Assembly: GCF_001316435.1 (NCBI RefSeq)
Contig: NZ_JXLL01000006.1
Span: 1 to 64,000 of the forward strand
Length of the DNA stretch: 64,000 nucleotides
Direction of reading: 5' to 3'
Source of the DNA: Caloranaerobacter sp. TR13
Lineage (GTDB): Bacteria; Bacillota; Clostridia; Tissierellales; Thermohalobacteraceae
Shown: positions 9,372 to 19,466 of the stretch, one piece after another
Layout: each line of letters opens with the position of its first letter
Position numbering within the stretch: position 1 is the stretch's first letter
Notes under the pieces: generated by a model
Told to the model about the DNA's origin: nothing
Databases searched by the model: none
The model's input: only the letters and a program-made list of their open reading frames with translations
Made by a program: the position numbers and the translations under genes

Positions 9372-10886
9372 CTACTCTTCTTGCATTATTTTTACATCTG
9401 AATTATATTGACTCTTAGTTTTACCTAATACTATAGATACTATAATAACAACTGCTAACATTAACCAACCGCCTATTATAATAGACCAAAGTGGATATCC
9501 ACCATATAATTTTCCATTTACTACATCAATTATCTCTTGTACTATATTCCAAATCAATATTCCACCAAGAGCTATCGGAGTAATAACAGTAATCATTATA
9601 TCGTACCATTTACCTAATTTAACCTCAGATATAGGATTAAAGTAATTTCTTAATTTTGACGTTTTATAAATCCAACCTATAGCAATTGCTTCAAATAAAC
9701 CAACTGCTACTATTCCAAAGTTATTAATATATCTATCAACAATATCTAGCCAATATAGTCCTCCTTTTGTAGCATAAAGGAAGCTTATAATAAATCCTAC
9801 AAGACATGTTAAGCGCACAACTTTTTTCTTATTCCATCCCCATTTATCAACTAGACCAGCAACAACACCTTCAATAAGCGAAAATGCTGAATCTATTCCT
9901 AAAGTAAATAGCATTATAAAGAATACTAACGAGAATATTACTGCACCAAATGGTAATAAGCTTATCGCTTCTGGATAAGTCCAAAAAGCTAATCCAACTC
10001 CACCATTTCCTGCAACTTGACTAACTAGAGCTCCTTTAGTAAAAGCCATATAACCCATTGTTCCAAAAACTGCAAAACCTGCTAAGAAACTAATGCCACA
10101 ATTTGCAAACACAGTAATAAGAGCATTGTTAGTAATATCTGACTTTCTAGGCAAATAGCTTGCATAGGCAATCATTACACCAAACGCTAAACTCAATGTA
10201 AAGAAAACTTGGCCATATGCCGATGCCCAAACCTTAGGATCTAATAATTTTGAAAAATCAGGATTTAGATAGAAATTAATACCATCTATTGCTCCTGGTA
10301 ATGTTAAAGCTCTAACAACTAATATACCAAGCATTATAACAGGTAATGGTACAGTCCATTTAACAACCTTACCTACTGAATGTACACCATTTCTAATACA
10401 CCAATAAATTGCTCCCCAAGCTAATACCAATCCTATTATTACTGGTATACTAAACCCACCTAATTCACCAGGACCACTAGAAATTTGAAGAACTTTATTT
10501 AAGAAGAATTCTTTTGGCGCACTACCCCATGCTGTTGTTAAAGAATAACATAAATAATCAATTACCCAAGCCATAATTACACTATAATAAGTAATAATTA
10601 CAAAACTAGCTGCAATAGCCCACCAGCCTAAACTTTCCCAACCTTTTTTTATCTTACTAAAGGCAGTAGGTGCACCAGCTTGGAACTTATGGCCTATAGC
10701 AAATTCTGCTATTAGTAGAGGAATTCCTGCTGTTATTAAAGCAATAAAGTAAGGTATTAAGAAAGCTCCTCCTCCATTTTGAGCTGCCATATAAGGGAAA
10801 CGCCATGCATTACCTAATCCTGCAGCTGAACCTATAGCTGCAAAAACAAAGGCAGTCCTTGTACTCCATCTTTCTCTGTTATGCAT
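9372..10886 (-). CDS. metP: NSS-family sodium-dependent amino acid transporter (MetP-like)
   Basis: Sodium-coupled neurotransmitter-symporter-family importer, 504 aa, with about 12 membrane segments. The N-terminus RTAFVFAAIGSAAGLGNAWR and following FPY are the family's sodium/substrate site in TM1. The MetS-like peptide just downstream supports methionine/alanine uptake. GGAGGGAG precedes the ATG. No SAM riboswitch lies upstream, unlike the metNIQ operon at 51.6 kb. A short TTG frame with a strong ribosome site lies near 10935 but encodes only 5 codons. Confidence 0.9.
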   Translation of the reverse strand: MHNRERWSTRTAFVFAAIGSAAGLGNAWRFPYMAAQNGGGAFLIPYFIALITAGIPLLIAEFAIGHKFQAGAPTAFSKIKKGWESLGWWAIAASFVIITYYSVIMAWVIDYLCYSLTTAWGSAPKEFFLNKVLQISSGPGELGGFSIPVIIGLVLAWGAIYWCIRNGVHSVGKVVKWTVPLPVIMLGILVVRALTLPGAIDGINFYLNPDFSKLLDPKVWASAYGQVFFTLSLAFGVMIAYASYLPRKSDITNNALITVFANCGISFLAGFAVFGTMGYMAFTKGALVSQVAGNGGVGLAFWTYPEAISLLPFGAVIFSLVFFIMLFTLGIDSAFSLIEGVVAGLVDKWGWNKKKVVRLTCLVGFIISFLYATKGGLYWLDIVDRYINNFGIVAVGLFEAIAIGWIYKTSKLRNYFNPISEVKLGKWYDIMITVITPIALGGILIWNIVQEIIDVVNGKLYGGYPLWSIIIGGWLMLAVVIIVSIVLGKTKSQYNSDVKIMQEE

Positions 10887-11144
10887 AATACTCCCTCCTT
10901 ATACTTTTTTAAATAAATTAAAAGCTTAAATTCAAAAATCACCCCCTTGTTTACATATTTGTTAAAATAAATTTATATATAAAATATATATTATCTAAAT
11001 ATTAAAAATATTTTTAAAATTTGTTTTTTAATCAAAAAGTTGTTTTATACATTCTTTTTGCTAATTTATTGAACTATTATCTTTTTTTGTGTAATATAAA
11101 TAAAGAAACTTTGTTATCTTTAGTTGACAGAGAATAGAGGACGT

Positions 11145-11189
11145 TGTTCGTCATTCGTTTTTCGCTTATCGCTTTTCAAATGACGAACA
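11145..11189. repeat. Inverted repeat upstream of nitroreductase
   Basis: TGTTCGTCATT and AATGACGAACA form an 11-bp inverted repeat in a patch made of TTCGTCATTCG-like words (11125-11205). A similar patch lies at 55281-55335. The rest of the 328-bp gap (10887-11214) is AT-rich with no recognised feature. Confidence 0.55.
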
Positions 11190-11214
11190 GCGAATAACGA
11201 AAGGAGGATAATAA

Positions 11215-11853
11215 ATGAAAAATTTAGATTTTATCTACAAAAGACATAGTGTTAGAAAATTTAAAGACATAGACGTACCTATAGAAGATATAAAAGAAAT
11301 AATAAAAGCCGGTACATATGCTCCATCAGGTAAGAATCTGCAAAACTGGCATTTTGTCATTGTAAAGAATAAAGAAAAAATAGAAGAGATGGCTAGAATC
11401 GTCGAGAGAAAAAATGCAGAACTTGCAAACTATGCAAAAGATGAAAATACCAAGAAATCTTTTACTAAATATGTAAAATATCATACAGTTTTTAGAAATG
11501 CACCAGTAGTAATATTAGTGTATGCTGGTCCATATCCTTCAACTGGTCTTGAACTGCTTAAAGAAAAAGGGGCGTCTAAAGAAGAGCTAGATGCTGTTTT
11601 ATTACCAAATCCAGGAATACAAAATATCGCAGCTGCCATGGAAAACATTCTTTTAGCTGCATCTAACATGGGATATGGTACTTGCTGGATGACAGGACCT
11701 AACTATGCAAGTAAAGAAATAGCTGACTATATAGGTTTTAAAAAGGAAGGATATTTTCTTGCTGCAATGACTCCACTTGGAGTACCAGAAGAATCTGAAC
11801 TAAAAAGCCCCCCAAGAAAGCCTTTAGAAGAAGTTATGACAATCATTGAATAA
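11215..11853 (+). CDS. Nitroreductase family protein
   Basis: FMN-dependent NAD(P)H oxidoreductase of the nitroreductase fold, 212 aa. The N-terminal RHSVRKFKDIDVP and APSGKNLQNWHF segments carry the FMN-phosphate-binding Arg-x-Ser-x-Arg-type site, and the C-terminal GVPEESELKSPPRKPLEEV is typical. The physiological substrate is unknown. AAAGGAGG precedes the ATG. It is monocistronic and converges on pgi with a shared terminator. Confidence 0.9.
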   Translation: MKNLDFIYKRHSVRKFKDIDVPIEDIKEIIKAGTYAPSGKNLQNWHFVIVKNKEKIEEMARIVERKNAELANYAKDENTKKSFTKYVKYHTVFRNAPVVILVYAGPYPSTGLELLKEKGASKEELDAVLLPNPGIQNIAAAMENILLAASNMGYGTCWMTGPNYASKEIADYIGFKKEGYFLAAMTPLGVPEESELKSPPRKPLEEVMTIIE

Positions 11854-11860
11854 TTTTTCA

Positions 11861-11896
11861 AAAAAATAAGCATGCCTAAAAGCATGCTTATTTTTT
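11861..11896. terminator. Bidirectional terminator between nitroreductase and pgi
   Basis: A 15-bp stem, AAAAAATAAGCATGC with its complement, has a 6-base loop and T runs on both strands. It overlaps the pgi stop codon. Confidence 0.9.
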
Positions 11897-13234
11897 CATT
11901 CTTTCATTTAATTCTTCTCTTAAATCTTCAAATCCAGGTTTTCCTAACAATGCAAACATATTTTTCTTATATGCTTCTACCCCTGGTTGGTCAAAAGGAT
12001 TAACACCTAATATATATCCGCTTATCCCACAAGCTTTTTCAAAGAAATAAATAAACTTTCCAAAATAATATTCGTTCATTTCAGGCACATTTATTACAAT
12101 ATTAGGCACACTTCCATCAGTATGTGCAAGTAATGTACCTTCAAAAGCTCTTTTGTTTACAAAATCCATAGTCTTACCTTTAAGATAATTAAGTCCATCT
12201 AAATTTTTCTCATTTTCTGGAATCTCTATATCTTCTTTAGGATTTACTATGTTTATAACTGTTTCAAATAAATTTCTTTTACCATCTTGTATATATTGCC
12301 CTAAAGAATGTAAGTCTGTTGAGAATTCAACTGAAGCTGGGAATATTCCCTTACCATCTTTACCTTCACTTTCTCCATATAATTGTTTCCACCACTCTGC
12401 TAAATAGTGAAGAGCAGGTTCATAATTAACTAATATTTCTATATCTTTACCTTTTCTATAAAGTATATTTCTTAAAGCAGCATATTGATAACAAGGATTT
12501 TTTCCCAAATCTTCTACCATATACTCTTCTCTACCTGCTTTAGCACCTTCCATAATTTTATCTATGTCTATACCAGCAACAGCTATTGGCAACAATCCAA
12601 CTGGTGTAAATATTGAAAATCTTCCTCCAACATCATCAGGTATCACAAAAGTTTCATAACCTTCTTCTTCAGCTAATTTCCTTAATGCTCCCTTAACTTT
12701 ATCTGTTGTAGCATATATTCTCTTTCTTGCTTCTTCCCTGCCATATTTTTTCTCCATATATTCCTTTAATATTCTAAATGCTATAGCTGGCTCTGTTGTA
12801 GTACCAGATTTTGATATTACATTTATACTTATATCCTTTCCTTCTATAATATCTAATAAATGTCTTAAATATGTACCACTGATATTGTTTCCTACGAAAT
12901 AAATTTCAGGAGTTTTTCTTTTGTTTTTAGGAAGTATATTATAAAAAGAATGACTCAAAGCTTCTATTGCAGCTCTTGCTCCCAAATAAGAACCACCAAT
13001 GCCTACTACGATAAAAACATCTGAAGTTTCTTTTATTCTTTCAGCAGCTAATTTTATTCTTTCAAATTCGTCTTTATCATAATTAATAGGATAATCTACC
13101 CAACCTAAAAAATCGTTACCTGGTCCTTTTTTCTCATGAAGCATCTTATGAGCAAAAGAAATTTGATCTTTCATATATTCTAATTCATGTTTTTTTATAA
13201 GAGCATTAGAGTAGTCTAATGTAATAGTATGCAT
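11888..13234 (-). CDS. pgi: Glucose-6-phosphate isomerase
   Basis: Interconverts glucose 6-phosphate and fructose 6-phosphate in glycolysis. It is 448 aa, the length of the bacterial short form. Family motifs are [38 protein letters not shown] and, near the end, [19 protein letters not shown] precedes the ATG. It stands alone between terminators. Confidence 0.97.
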   Translation of the reverse strand: MHTITLDYSNALIKKHELEYMKDQISFAHKMLHEKKGPGNDFLGWVDYPINYDKDEFERIKLAAERIKETSDVFIVVGIGGSYLGARAAIEALSHSFYNILPKNKRKTPEIYFVGNNISGTYLRHLLDIIEGKDISINVISKSGTTTEPAIAFRILKEYMEKKYGREEARKRIYATTDKVKGALRKLAEEEGYETFVIPDDVGGRFSIFTPVGLLPIAVAGIDIDKIMEGAKAGREEYMVEDLGKNPCYQYAALRNILYRKGKDIEILVNYEPALHYLAEWWKQLYGESEGKDGKGIFPASVEFSTDLHSLGQYIQDGKRNLFETVINIVNPKEDIEIPENEKNLDGLNYLKGKTMDFVNKRAFEGTLLAHTDGSVPNIVINVPEMNEYYFGKFIYFFEKACGISGYILGVNPFDQPGVEAYKKNMFALLGKPGFEDLREELNERMKK

Positions 13235-13334
13235 TTATTTCCCTCCCTAGTAATTTTATATCCAATAGTTACATTTTACTATTATATAGTATCCAAATCA
13301 AATATATTTATAAATTTAAGTTTAATTTATTCTA

Positions 13335-13362
13335 CAAAAAACGAGGGAACCAAAATCCCTCG
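13335..13362 (-). terminator. Terminator of the nad operon
   Basis: On the minus strand CGAGGGA pairs with TCCCTCG and is followed by TTTTTTG, 11 bases after nadC. Confidence 0.88.
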
Positions 13363-13373
13363 ATTCAATTTAA

Positions 13374-14204
13374 TTATTTAATATTTAGACTAATATCTAA
13401 CGCTTTAACTGAATGAGTTAAAGCTCCAACAGAAATTACATCTACTCCAGTTTTAGCAACTTCCTCAATATTATCTATATTAACGTTACCAGACGCTTCT
13501 AATATAGCTTTTTTATCATTTATAATCACAGCTTCTTTCATGTCCTCAATACTCATATTATCAAGCATTATAATATCAGCTCCTGCACTTAGAGCTTGTT
13601 TAAATTCTTCAATAGTTTCAACTTCTACTTCTATTTTAACAGTATGTGAAACCTTTTCTCTCATTAGTTTAATCGCTTTTTCTATATTTCCAACAGCTCT
13701 TATATGATTATCTTTTATCATAACAGCATCGGATAAATTATATCTATGGTTTGAACCTCCACCTAATTTTACAGCATATTTTTCTAAAACTCTAATACCA
13801 GGCGTAGTTTTTCTTGTATCAGCTACCCTAACTTTATAATTTTCTACCTTATCTACAAACTTTCTGGTCTTAGTTGCAATTCCCGATAATCTCTGAAGAA
13901 AATTCAAAGCTGTTCTTTCACCAGACAAAATAGCTCTAGTTTTGCCTTTTATCTTAGCTATAACATCACCTTTTCTTAAAAGCTGGCCATCTTCTTTTAA
14001 TCTATGAAATTGTATATTTTTGTCTAGCAGTTTAAAAGTAATTTCAGCTATTTCTACTCCAGCTAATATCCCATCTTCTTTAGCAATAATTTCAGCTTCA
14101 GAAATATCATCTTGTCCTATTAAATTATCAGTTGTAATATCGCCATTATTCATATCTTCTATTAAAGCATTTTTAATTATATCTTCTATTTGAAGCACTA
14201 GCAT
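13374..14204 (-). CDS. nadC: Nicotinate-nucleotide pyrophosphorylase (carboxylating)
   Basis: Quinolinate phosphoribosyltransferase, which converts quinolinate and PRPP to nicotinate mononucleotide in NAD synthesis. It is 276 aa with TTDNLIG near the N-terminus, LNFLQRLSGIAT, DTRKTTPGIRVLEKYAV and the C-terminal EASGNVNIDNI and GVDVISVGALTHS. GAGGTG precedes the ATG. Last gene of nadA-nadB-nadC. Confidence 0.96.
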   Translation of the reverse strand: MLVLQIEDIIKNALIEDMNNGDITTDNLIGQDDISEAEIIAKEDGILAGVEIAEITFKLLDKNIQFHRLKEDGQLLRKGDVIAKIKGKTRAILSGERTALNFLQRLSGIATKTRKFVDKVENYKVRVADTRKTTPGIRVLEKYAVKLGGGSNHRYNLSDAVMIKDNHIRAVGNIEKAIKLMREKVSHTVKIEVEVETIEEFKQALSAGADIIMLDNMSIEDMKEAVIINDKKAILEASGNVNIDNIEEVAKTGVDVISVGALTHSVKALDISLNIK

Positions 14205-14222
14205 CTTAACACCTCATCATTA

Positions 14223-15725
14223 TTAATTTATTCTATAATGACATCCTAAACTATTTTCTCTTTTAATACAACTTTCTATAATACTTTTTGATACAATAGA
14301 CATATTTAAGACTTCAATATATTCTTTATTATATCTATATTTATTTTTCAGCATTTCATATATATCATCTATTATTTCTCTAGCTTTTAATAACCCTGTT
14401 GTTGTACGTACTATCCCTACATATTTGTCCATAGTATGCTTTATTCTGTCCTTGATAGTTTTAAATAAGTATTCATCCACTTCAGTTTTTATTTCAGTTT
14501 CATAGTCGCTATCTAAAATATTTAATGGAATGTTCTCTACAGTATTATTAATAGAGTTAGCTATTCGTCTACCAAATACAATACATTCTAATAAAGAATT
14601 ACTAGCTAATCTGTTTGCTCCATGTACGCCTGTGTTAGTACATTCTCCACAAGCATACAAATTCTCTAAATTAGTCATTCCATCATCATTAACTTTTATA
14701 CCTCCAATAAAATAATGCTCTACAGGTGCAACAGGTATTAAATCCTTCGACATATCTAAGCCATACTCTAAACATTTATTGAAGATTGTAGGAAACCTTT
14801 TAATAAGAAAATCTCTATCTTTATGTGTTATGTCTAAATATACAAATTCACTATTAGTTTTAATTAGTTCATTATATATACTCTGTGCAACAATATCTCT
14901 AGGAGCTAATTCTCCCCTAGGATGGATCTTAAGCATAAATCTTTCTCCAAACTTATTTTTTAAATAAGCTCCTTCACCTCTTACAGCCTCTGATATCAAA
15001 AATTTCTTACCTTCACCTTCCGAATAAAGTGCTGTAGGATGGAACTGGATAAATTCCATATTATCAAGTACACAACCTGCTCTATATGCCATTGCTATTC
15101 CATCACCAGTAGCTAAAGGAGAATTAGTGCTATTTTTGTATAAAGCTCCTATTCCTCCTGTTGCTATAACTACAGCCTTAGAAAAAATACTGATTAATTT
15201 ATTATCTTTAATGATCTTGACACCTATACACTTATTATCTTTTTTGATTAGCTCAACAGCCATTGTATCGTCTAAAATCTCAATATTGTCTCTATTAACT
15301 GCTTCTTTATATAAAGTTTTCATTATTTCTTTCCCTGTTGCATCTCCACCAGCATGAAGTATTCTGGCTCTACTATGTCCACCTTCTAATGTAGTTCTTA
15401 ATCTTCCGTAACTATCTCTGTCAAAAGGAACTCCAAATTCTAAAAGTTTATCTACATTTTCTTTAGCTTCATACACTAATATCTTTAAATTATCTATATT
15501 ATTTACACCTGAACCTGCATTTAAAGTATCCTCAATGTGTGCATCTAAATCATCTATTTCTAAACTTGCTGCAATACCTCCCTGAGCAAGTGAAGAACTA
15601 TTATCAAATATCTCTCCTTTTGACAATATCTTAACTTTCAATCTACTATCTAAATTGAGAGCCGTATAAACCCCAGCTAAGCCTGAGCCTATTATAATAA
15701 CATCAGTAGTATTTTTTGACCCCAC
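14223..15725 (-). CDS. nadB: L-aspartate oxidase
   Basis: FAD enzyme that oxidises L-aspartate to iminoaspartate, the substrate of NadA. It is 500 aa. The N-terminal FAD loop is VIIIGSGLAGVYTA. Active-site segments are SLAQGGIAAS, HSRARILHAGGDATG, QFHPTALY, EAVRGEGAYL, ELAPRDIVAQSI and GVHGANRLASNSLLE. In anaerobes it normally uses fumarate rather than oxygen as acceptor. The GTG start at 15725 has AGAGGTG 7 bases upstream. 16 bases separate it from nadA. Confidence 0.95.
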   Translation of the reverse strand: MGSKNTTDVIIIGSGLAGVYTALNLDSRLKVKILSKGEIFDNSSSLAQGGIAASLEIDDLDAHIEDTLNAGSGVNNIDNLKILVYEAKENVDKLLEFGVPFDRDSYGRLRTTLEGGHSRARILHAGGDATGKEIMKTLYKEAVNRDNIEILDDTMAVELIKKDNKCIGVKIIKDNKLISIFSKAVVIATGGIGALYKNSTNSPLATGDGIAMAYRAGCVLDNMEFIQFHPTALYSEGEGKKFLISEAVRGEGAYLKNKFGERFMLKIHPRGELAPRDIVAQSIYNELIKTNSEFVYLDITHKDRDFLIKRFPTIFNKCLEYGLDMSKDLIPVAPVEHYFIGGIKVNDDGMTNLENLYACGECTNTGVHGANRLASNSLLECIVFGRRIANSINNTVENIPLNILDSDYETEIKTEVDEYLFKTIKDRIKHTMDKYVGIVRTTTGLLKAREIIDDIYEMLKNKYRYNKEYIEVLNMSIVSKSIIESCIKRENSLGCHYRIN

Positions 15726-15741
15726 AAAATTTCACCTCTAT

Positions 15742-16653
15742 CTATTTTATCTCCATCATCCTTTGTAATGATTTCAATGCCTTTACTCTTATATCTTCAG
15801 GTACAGTAATTTCAAATTCTTCATATTTAAGTGCATTTAATACATCCTCTAGACTCGTTTTTTTCATATTATTACATATAAGTCCAGGTGATAGAAGATA
15901 AAATTTCTTATCTGGATTATTCTTTCTAAGTTTGTGCAGAACTCCCATTTCTGTTCCTATAATAAATTTCTTGTTACTAGACTTTGTAGCAAAATCAATG
16001 ATCTGTGAAGTACTTCCAACAAAGTCTGCCATTTTAACAACACCTTCATTACATTCTGGATGAACTAAAACTAAAGCATCTGGATGCATATCTTTAACTT
16101 TTATTACTTCATTTTCTTTAACTCTATGATGAGTTATACAAAATCCAGGCCATAAATCAATTTGTTTGTTCTTAACTTTACTCTTTATATAATTACCTAA
16201 ATTTTTATCAGGTACAAACAATATTTTTTCTGTATCGATGCTATTAACAATTTTTACAGCATTTGATGAGGTACAACATATGTCACTTTCGGCTTTGACA
16301 GCTGCAGAAGAATTTACATAGCAAACAACATAAGTATCTGGATTCTTTTCTTTATATTCTCTTAGCTTTTCTGCTGTTACCATATCTGCCATAGGACATC
16401 CAGCATCTTTCGCTGGTAATAATACCTTTTTGTTTGGAGAAAGTATTTTTGCACTTTCAGCCATAAAGTGTACTCCACAGAAAACGATTATTTTATTATC
16501 GACATTACTTGCAGCTTTGCTCAAAGCTAAAGAATCTCCAACGACATCTGCAATTTCCTGTATTTCTGGTATTTGATAATTGTGAGCTAATATAATAGCA
16601 TCCTTTTCTTTTTTTAGTTTTATTATCTCATCAATAATCCTTTGTTTATCCAT
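15742..16653 (-). CDS. nadA: Quinolinate synthase
   Basis: Fe-S enzyme that condenses iminoaspartate with dihydroxyacetone phosphate to quinolinate. It is 303 aa from the ATG at 16653, which has GAAGGGG 7 bases upstream; the frame could be read from 16713 but without a ribosome site. Motifs are [53 protein letters not shown] and VHPECNEGV, with conserved cysteines for the 4Fe-4S cluster. Upstream (16694-16710) is a CTATAC/GTATAG inverted repeat that could be an operator; it does not resemble a site I can name. Confidence 0.95.
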   Translation of the reverse strand: MDKQRIIDEIIKLKKEKDAIILAHNYQIPEIQEIADVVGDSLALSKAASNVDNKIIVFCGVHFMAESAKILSPNKKVLLPAKDAGCPMADMVTAEKLREYKEKNPDTYVVCYVNSSAAVKAESDICCTSSNAVKIVNSIDTEKILFVPDKNLGNYIKSKVKNKQIDLWPGFCITHHRVKENEVIKVKDMHPDALVLVHPECNEGVVKMADFVGSTSQIIDFATKSSNKKFIIGTEMGVLHKLRKNNPDKKFYLLSPGLICNNMKKTSLEDVLNALKYEEFEITVPEDIRVKALKSLQRMMEIK

Positions 16654-16712
16654 ATATATTACCCCTTCTATCGTATTTACATCTATCTTTACACTATACC
16701 AAAAGTATAGCA

Positions 16713-18068
16713 CTAATATTTACTACAATCAACTTTAGGTAGTTCTATCCTAAAAACAGCTCCCTTGGGCATACCATTATATGCATAAATACTTCCATTA
16801 TGTCCTTCTATTATTGCTTTCGTAATAGCTAATCCAATACCCGTACTTCCTTTTTTCCCTTTATAGAATCTTTCGAATATTCTATTCTCCTCTCCATCTT
16901 TAAACCCTTCTCCATCATCCTTAATAATTATTTCTATTTTTTCATCCGTACAACTTGCATTAATACTTATTTTACTTTCAGCATATCTTATACAATTTCC
17001 TAAAATATTAACTAATGCCCTTAGTATTTTTTCTGAATCTATTTTAACAATACAATCTTTTTCTATTTGCACATCTATATTTATATTTTTCTCATTTGAC
17101 AAAGATTTAATAGTTTTTATTGATTTAAATATAACTTCTGATAAATTAACTTCTTCAAAGTCAAAGTTTTCTTCTACATTTTCAATCTTAGCTAAATATA
17201 TTATTTCATCAACTGTTTTTTTCAATCTCTGACTTTCTTCTATAATTATATCAAGACTTTCTTCTAATTCTTTACCTTCTACAACTCCATCTTTTATAGC
17301 CTCTGCATATCCTTGAATAGACATCAACGGAGTTTTAAGTTCATGTGAAGTATTTTGTAAAAATCTTTTCTGTTGCCTACTATATTTTTTTATTCTTTCT
17401 GCCATTTCTTTAAAACTTTTATCTAACTCTTCTATTTCATCCCCTGTGTTAATATCTGGGTATTCATGAAAATTATCAATTGAAAAATTCGTCATTTTAT
17501 CCTTTAGCATTTTAATAGGTTTTGAAATATTTTTTTGAAAAATCATACCAACAAACAATGCTATTATCGAAGCTATAATAAAACTTAAACTTTGTGTTTG
17601 TCTCATTAATCTATTTAATGCGTGTATATTTTTTATTCTAGTAAATAAAAAAATATAGCCATTAACACGTTGATTTTTGCCTCTTATTGCAACTCTCTCA
17701 ACTATATAACCATTAAAAGTAGTTTTTTTAAATCTTAGTAATTTATATAATATACTTTGATTTAAGTTTTTAAAATCCTTATAGACTATTTTACCTTCTT
17801 TATTAAGTACTAGTACTTCAGAGTCTATAAACTTACCAGCAAGTCTTAATTGTTTCCTACCTAAAATAACATCCTTTAAATTACCCTCTTGAAGATTTAT
17901 ATTTCTTAATATTTCTGCAATTTTTTGTCCTTCATCTCTCAACTGTACCCGAGTTTCTCTTATTAAATATTTTTTAGATAAATAATTAAAAGTTGTACTA
18001 GTAACTAAGAAAGCTACAAGTAATATTAAAAAATATGATAGTATAATTTTATTTCCTATCTTTTTCAT
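16713..18068 (-). CDS. Sensor histidine kinase
   Basis: Membrane sensor kinase of a two-component pair, about 451 aa. An N-terminal transmembrane helix is followed by an extracellular domain of ~130 residues, a second helix ([15 protein letters not shown]), a HAMP linker ([13 protein letters not shown]), the HisKA box [15 protein letters not shown] with the phosphorylated His, and a HATPase domain with [16 protein letters not shown] and GSTGIGLAI. It starts 1 base after the response regulator stop; I chose the ATG at 18068, though ATGs at 18077 and 18092 are possible. The signal is unknown. Confidence 0.93.
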   Translation of the reverse strand: MKKIGNKIILSYFLILLVAFLVTSTTFNYLSKKYLIRETRVQLRDEGQKIAEILRNINLQEGNLKDVILGRKQLRLAGKFIDSEVLVLNKEGKIVYKDFKNLNQSILYKLLRFKKTTFNGYIVERVAIRGKNQRVNGYIFLFTRIKNIHALNRLMRQTQSLSFIIASIIALFVGMIFQKNISKPIKMLKDKMTNFSIDNFHEYPDINTGDEIEELDKSFKEMAERIKKYSRQQKRFLQNTSHELKTPLMSIQGYAEAIKDGVVEGKELEESLDIIIEESQRLKKTVDEIIYLAKIENVEENFDFEEVNLSEVIFKSIKTIKSLSNEKNINIDVQIEKDCIVKIDSEKILRALVNILGNCIRYAESKISINASCTDEKIEIIIKDDGEGFKDGEENRIFERFYKGKKGSTGIGLAITKAIIEGHNGSIYAYNGMPKGAVFRIELPKVDCSKY

Positions 18069-18069
18069 A

Positions 18070-18747
18070 TCAATCATCCATCCTATATCCATAACCCCAA
18101 ACGGTTGTTATTTCTAGTTTTGAACCTATCTCTTTAAGCTTTTTTCTAATTCTTTTAACCAAATCGTCTATCATTCTCGTATCTCCTATATAATCGTACC
18201 CCCATATTTTATCAATAAGTTCGTCTCTAGTAAAAGGTCTATTTTTATTTTTTGCAAGATATTCAAATAAATCATATTCTTTTGTAGTAAGTCTAAGTTC
18301 TTTGCCATTTGCTTCTACAAATCTTCTCGATGTATGTATTTTAATATCTTTGATTTCAATTATAGTGTCATTAATATTTGTAGCTTTTTCTATTCTTCTT
18401 AGAATATTTTTAATTCTTACAACTAACTCTCTAGGACTAAATGGTTTAGATAAATAATCATCTCCGCCGAGTTCCAAACCTATAATTCTATCTACTTCTT
18501 CGTCCTTGGCCGAAACAAATATTATAGGAATATCGTTATTTTTTCTAATCGCCTTACATAATTCTAATCCATCAATACCTGGCATCATAATATCTAGTAC
18601 TATTAAATCCGGTTTTAGTCTATCAATCTCTCTTAAAAGATTAGTACCTTCTTCAAATAAAGTAACTCTATATTCTTCTTTCAGAAGATATTTCTTTATA
18701 AGGTCTCTAATATTTCTTTCATCATCAACAACAAAAATATGCTTCAT
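18070..18747 (-). CDS. OmpR-family response regulator
   Basis: DNA-binding response regulator, 225 aa. The receiver domain has FVVDDERNIRDL acidic residues, the phosphoacceptor Asp in LIVLDIMMPGIDG and the Lys in YLSKPF. The C-terminal winged helix ends in ITTVWGYGYRMDD. GAGGAGGTGG lies just before the ATG at 18747. It pairs with the kinase directly downstream. The exported helical protein immediately upstream is a plausible target or sensor partner. Confidence 0.95.
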   Translation of the reverse strand: MKHIFVVDDERNIRDLIKKYLLKEEYRVTLFEEGTNLLREIDRLKPDLIVLDIMMPGIDGLELCKAIRKNNDIPIIFVSAKDEEVDRIIGLELGGDDYLSKPFSPRELVVRIKNILRRIEKATNINDTIIEIKDIKIHTSRRFVEANGKELRLTTKEYDLFEYLAKNKNRPFTRDELIDKIWGYDYIGDTRMIDDLVKRIRKKLKEIGSKLEITTVWGYGYRMDD

Positions 18748-18781
18748 AATCCACCTCCTCAAATAGATTATAACATACAAT

Positions 18782-18809
18782 AAAAGAGATAGGATAAACC
18801 TATCTCTTT
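18782..18809 (-). terminator. Terminator between the helical protein and the response regulator
   Basis: AAAGAGATAGG pairs with CCTATCTCTTT (11 bp), with a short T run on the minus strand. It overlaps the stop of the upstream gene. Confidence 0.75.
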
Positions 18810-19353
18810 ATGAAAGAATATCGATTACTTCATCTAATAATACAATCTTCTCAGAAATCTTCTCGTTTATAAGTGTTTTTAGTTCTATAACTTTATTAAT
18901 ATGCTCTCTTGCTGAATCGAAGTCGTTATTTTTTACATCTTCTCTAAACGCTTTTCTTTCACTTCTTATTTGTTTAAATAAATCTTTGATTTCTCTGTTT
19001 ATTTCTCTAACCTGTTTTCTTACTTCTCTAGCCTCTTTCAAAGCTTCAACATTTCCATTTTCTCTAGCTTCAATATACAAATCTAATAAAGTATCATGTT
19101 TTTCTATTATTTGCATTCTTAAACTAAGTCTTTCTATTCTAAGTTGATTTATCTTGTGTAATTCATCCTTGAATTCTTTCATTGCTTCAAATCTTAGATT
19201 TTCTCTCGCTCTAATCTCAAATGGCTTTTCACTCAATTTAAATGGTTTTTCTGAAAAATCTCTCGCAAAATTATTTGGCCCTTCTGCAAAAGCACCTCCT
19301 GCAATTGTAAGAAGCATCACACCTACTAATAAGAATGTTAAAAGTTTTTTCAT
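18808..19353 (-). CDS. Exported alpha-helical protein of unknown function
   Basis: A 181-aa protein with a clear signal peptide, MKKLLTFLLVGVMLLTI...GGAFA, predicted to be cleaved before EGPNN. The mature part is almost entirely charged helix, rich in Arg/Glu/Lys with heptad-like spacing, resembling CpxP/Spy-type extracytoplasmic helical proteins in composition, though I cannot claim homology. It precedes a two-component pair on the same strand, which suggests an envelope-stress theme. The ATG at 19353 has AGGAG 8 bases upstream; the ATG at 19359 abuts that site. Confidence 0.8.
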   Translation of the reverse strand: MKKLLTFLLVGVMLLTIAGGAFAEGPNNFARDFSEKPFKLSEKPFEIRARENLRFEAMKEFKDELHKINQLRIERLSLRMQIIEKHDTLLDLYIEARENGNVEALKEAREVRKQVREINREIKDLFKQIRSERKAFREDVKNNDFDSAREHINKVIELKTLINEKISEKIVLLDEVIDILS

Positions 19354-19466
19354 GTTCATCTCTCCTCTCTTAATTTTATTTTTTCTCTTTACACTTTTAT
19401 TATAAGAGGAGACTTTGGAATAAAAATATTATAATTGTGGAAAAAGTGTGTAAATTTTTATTCGTA

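Noticed and set aside
10925-10950. Strong ribosome site (GGGGGTG) upstream of metP followed by TTG
   Set aside because: The frame is only five codons and no terminator pair follows, so a leader-peptide mechanism is not supported.
18767-18772. TATAAT before the response regulator as a promoter
   Set aside because: No -35 at proper distance, and the start would fall in the ribosome site.
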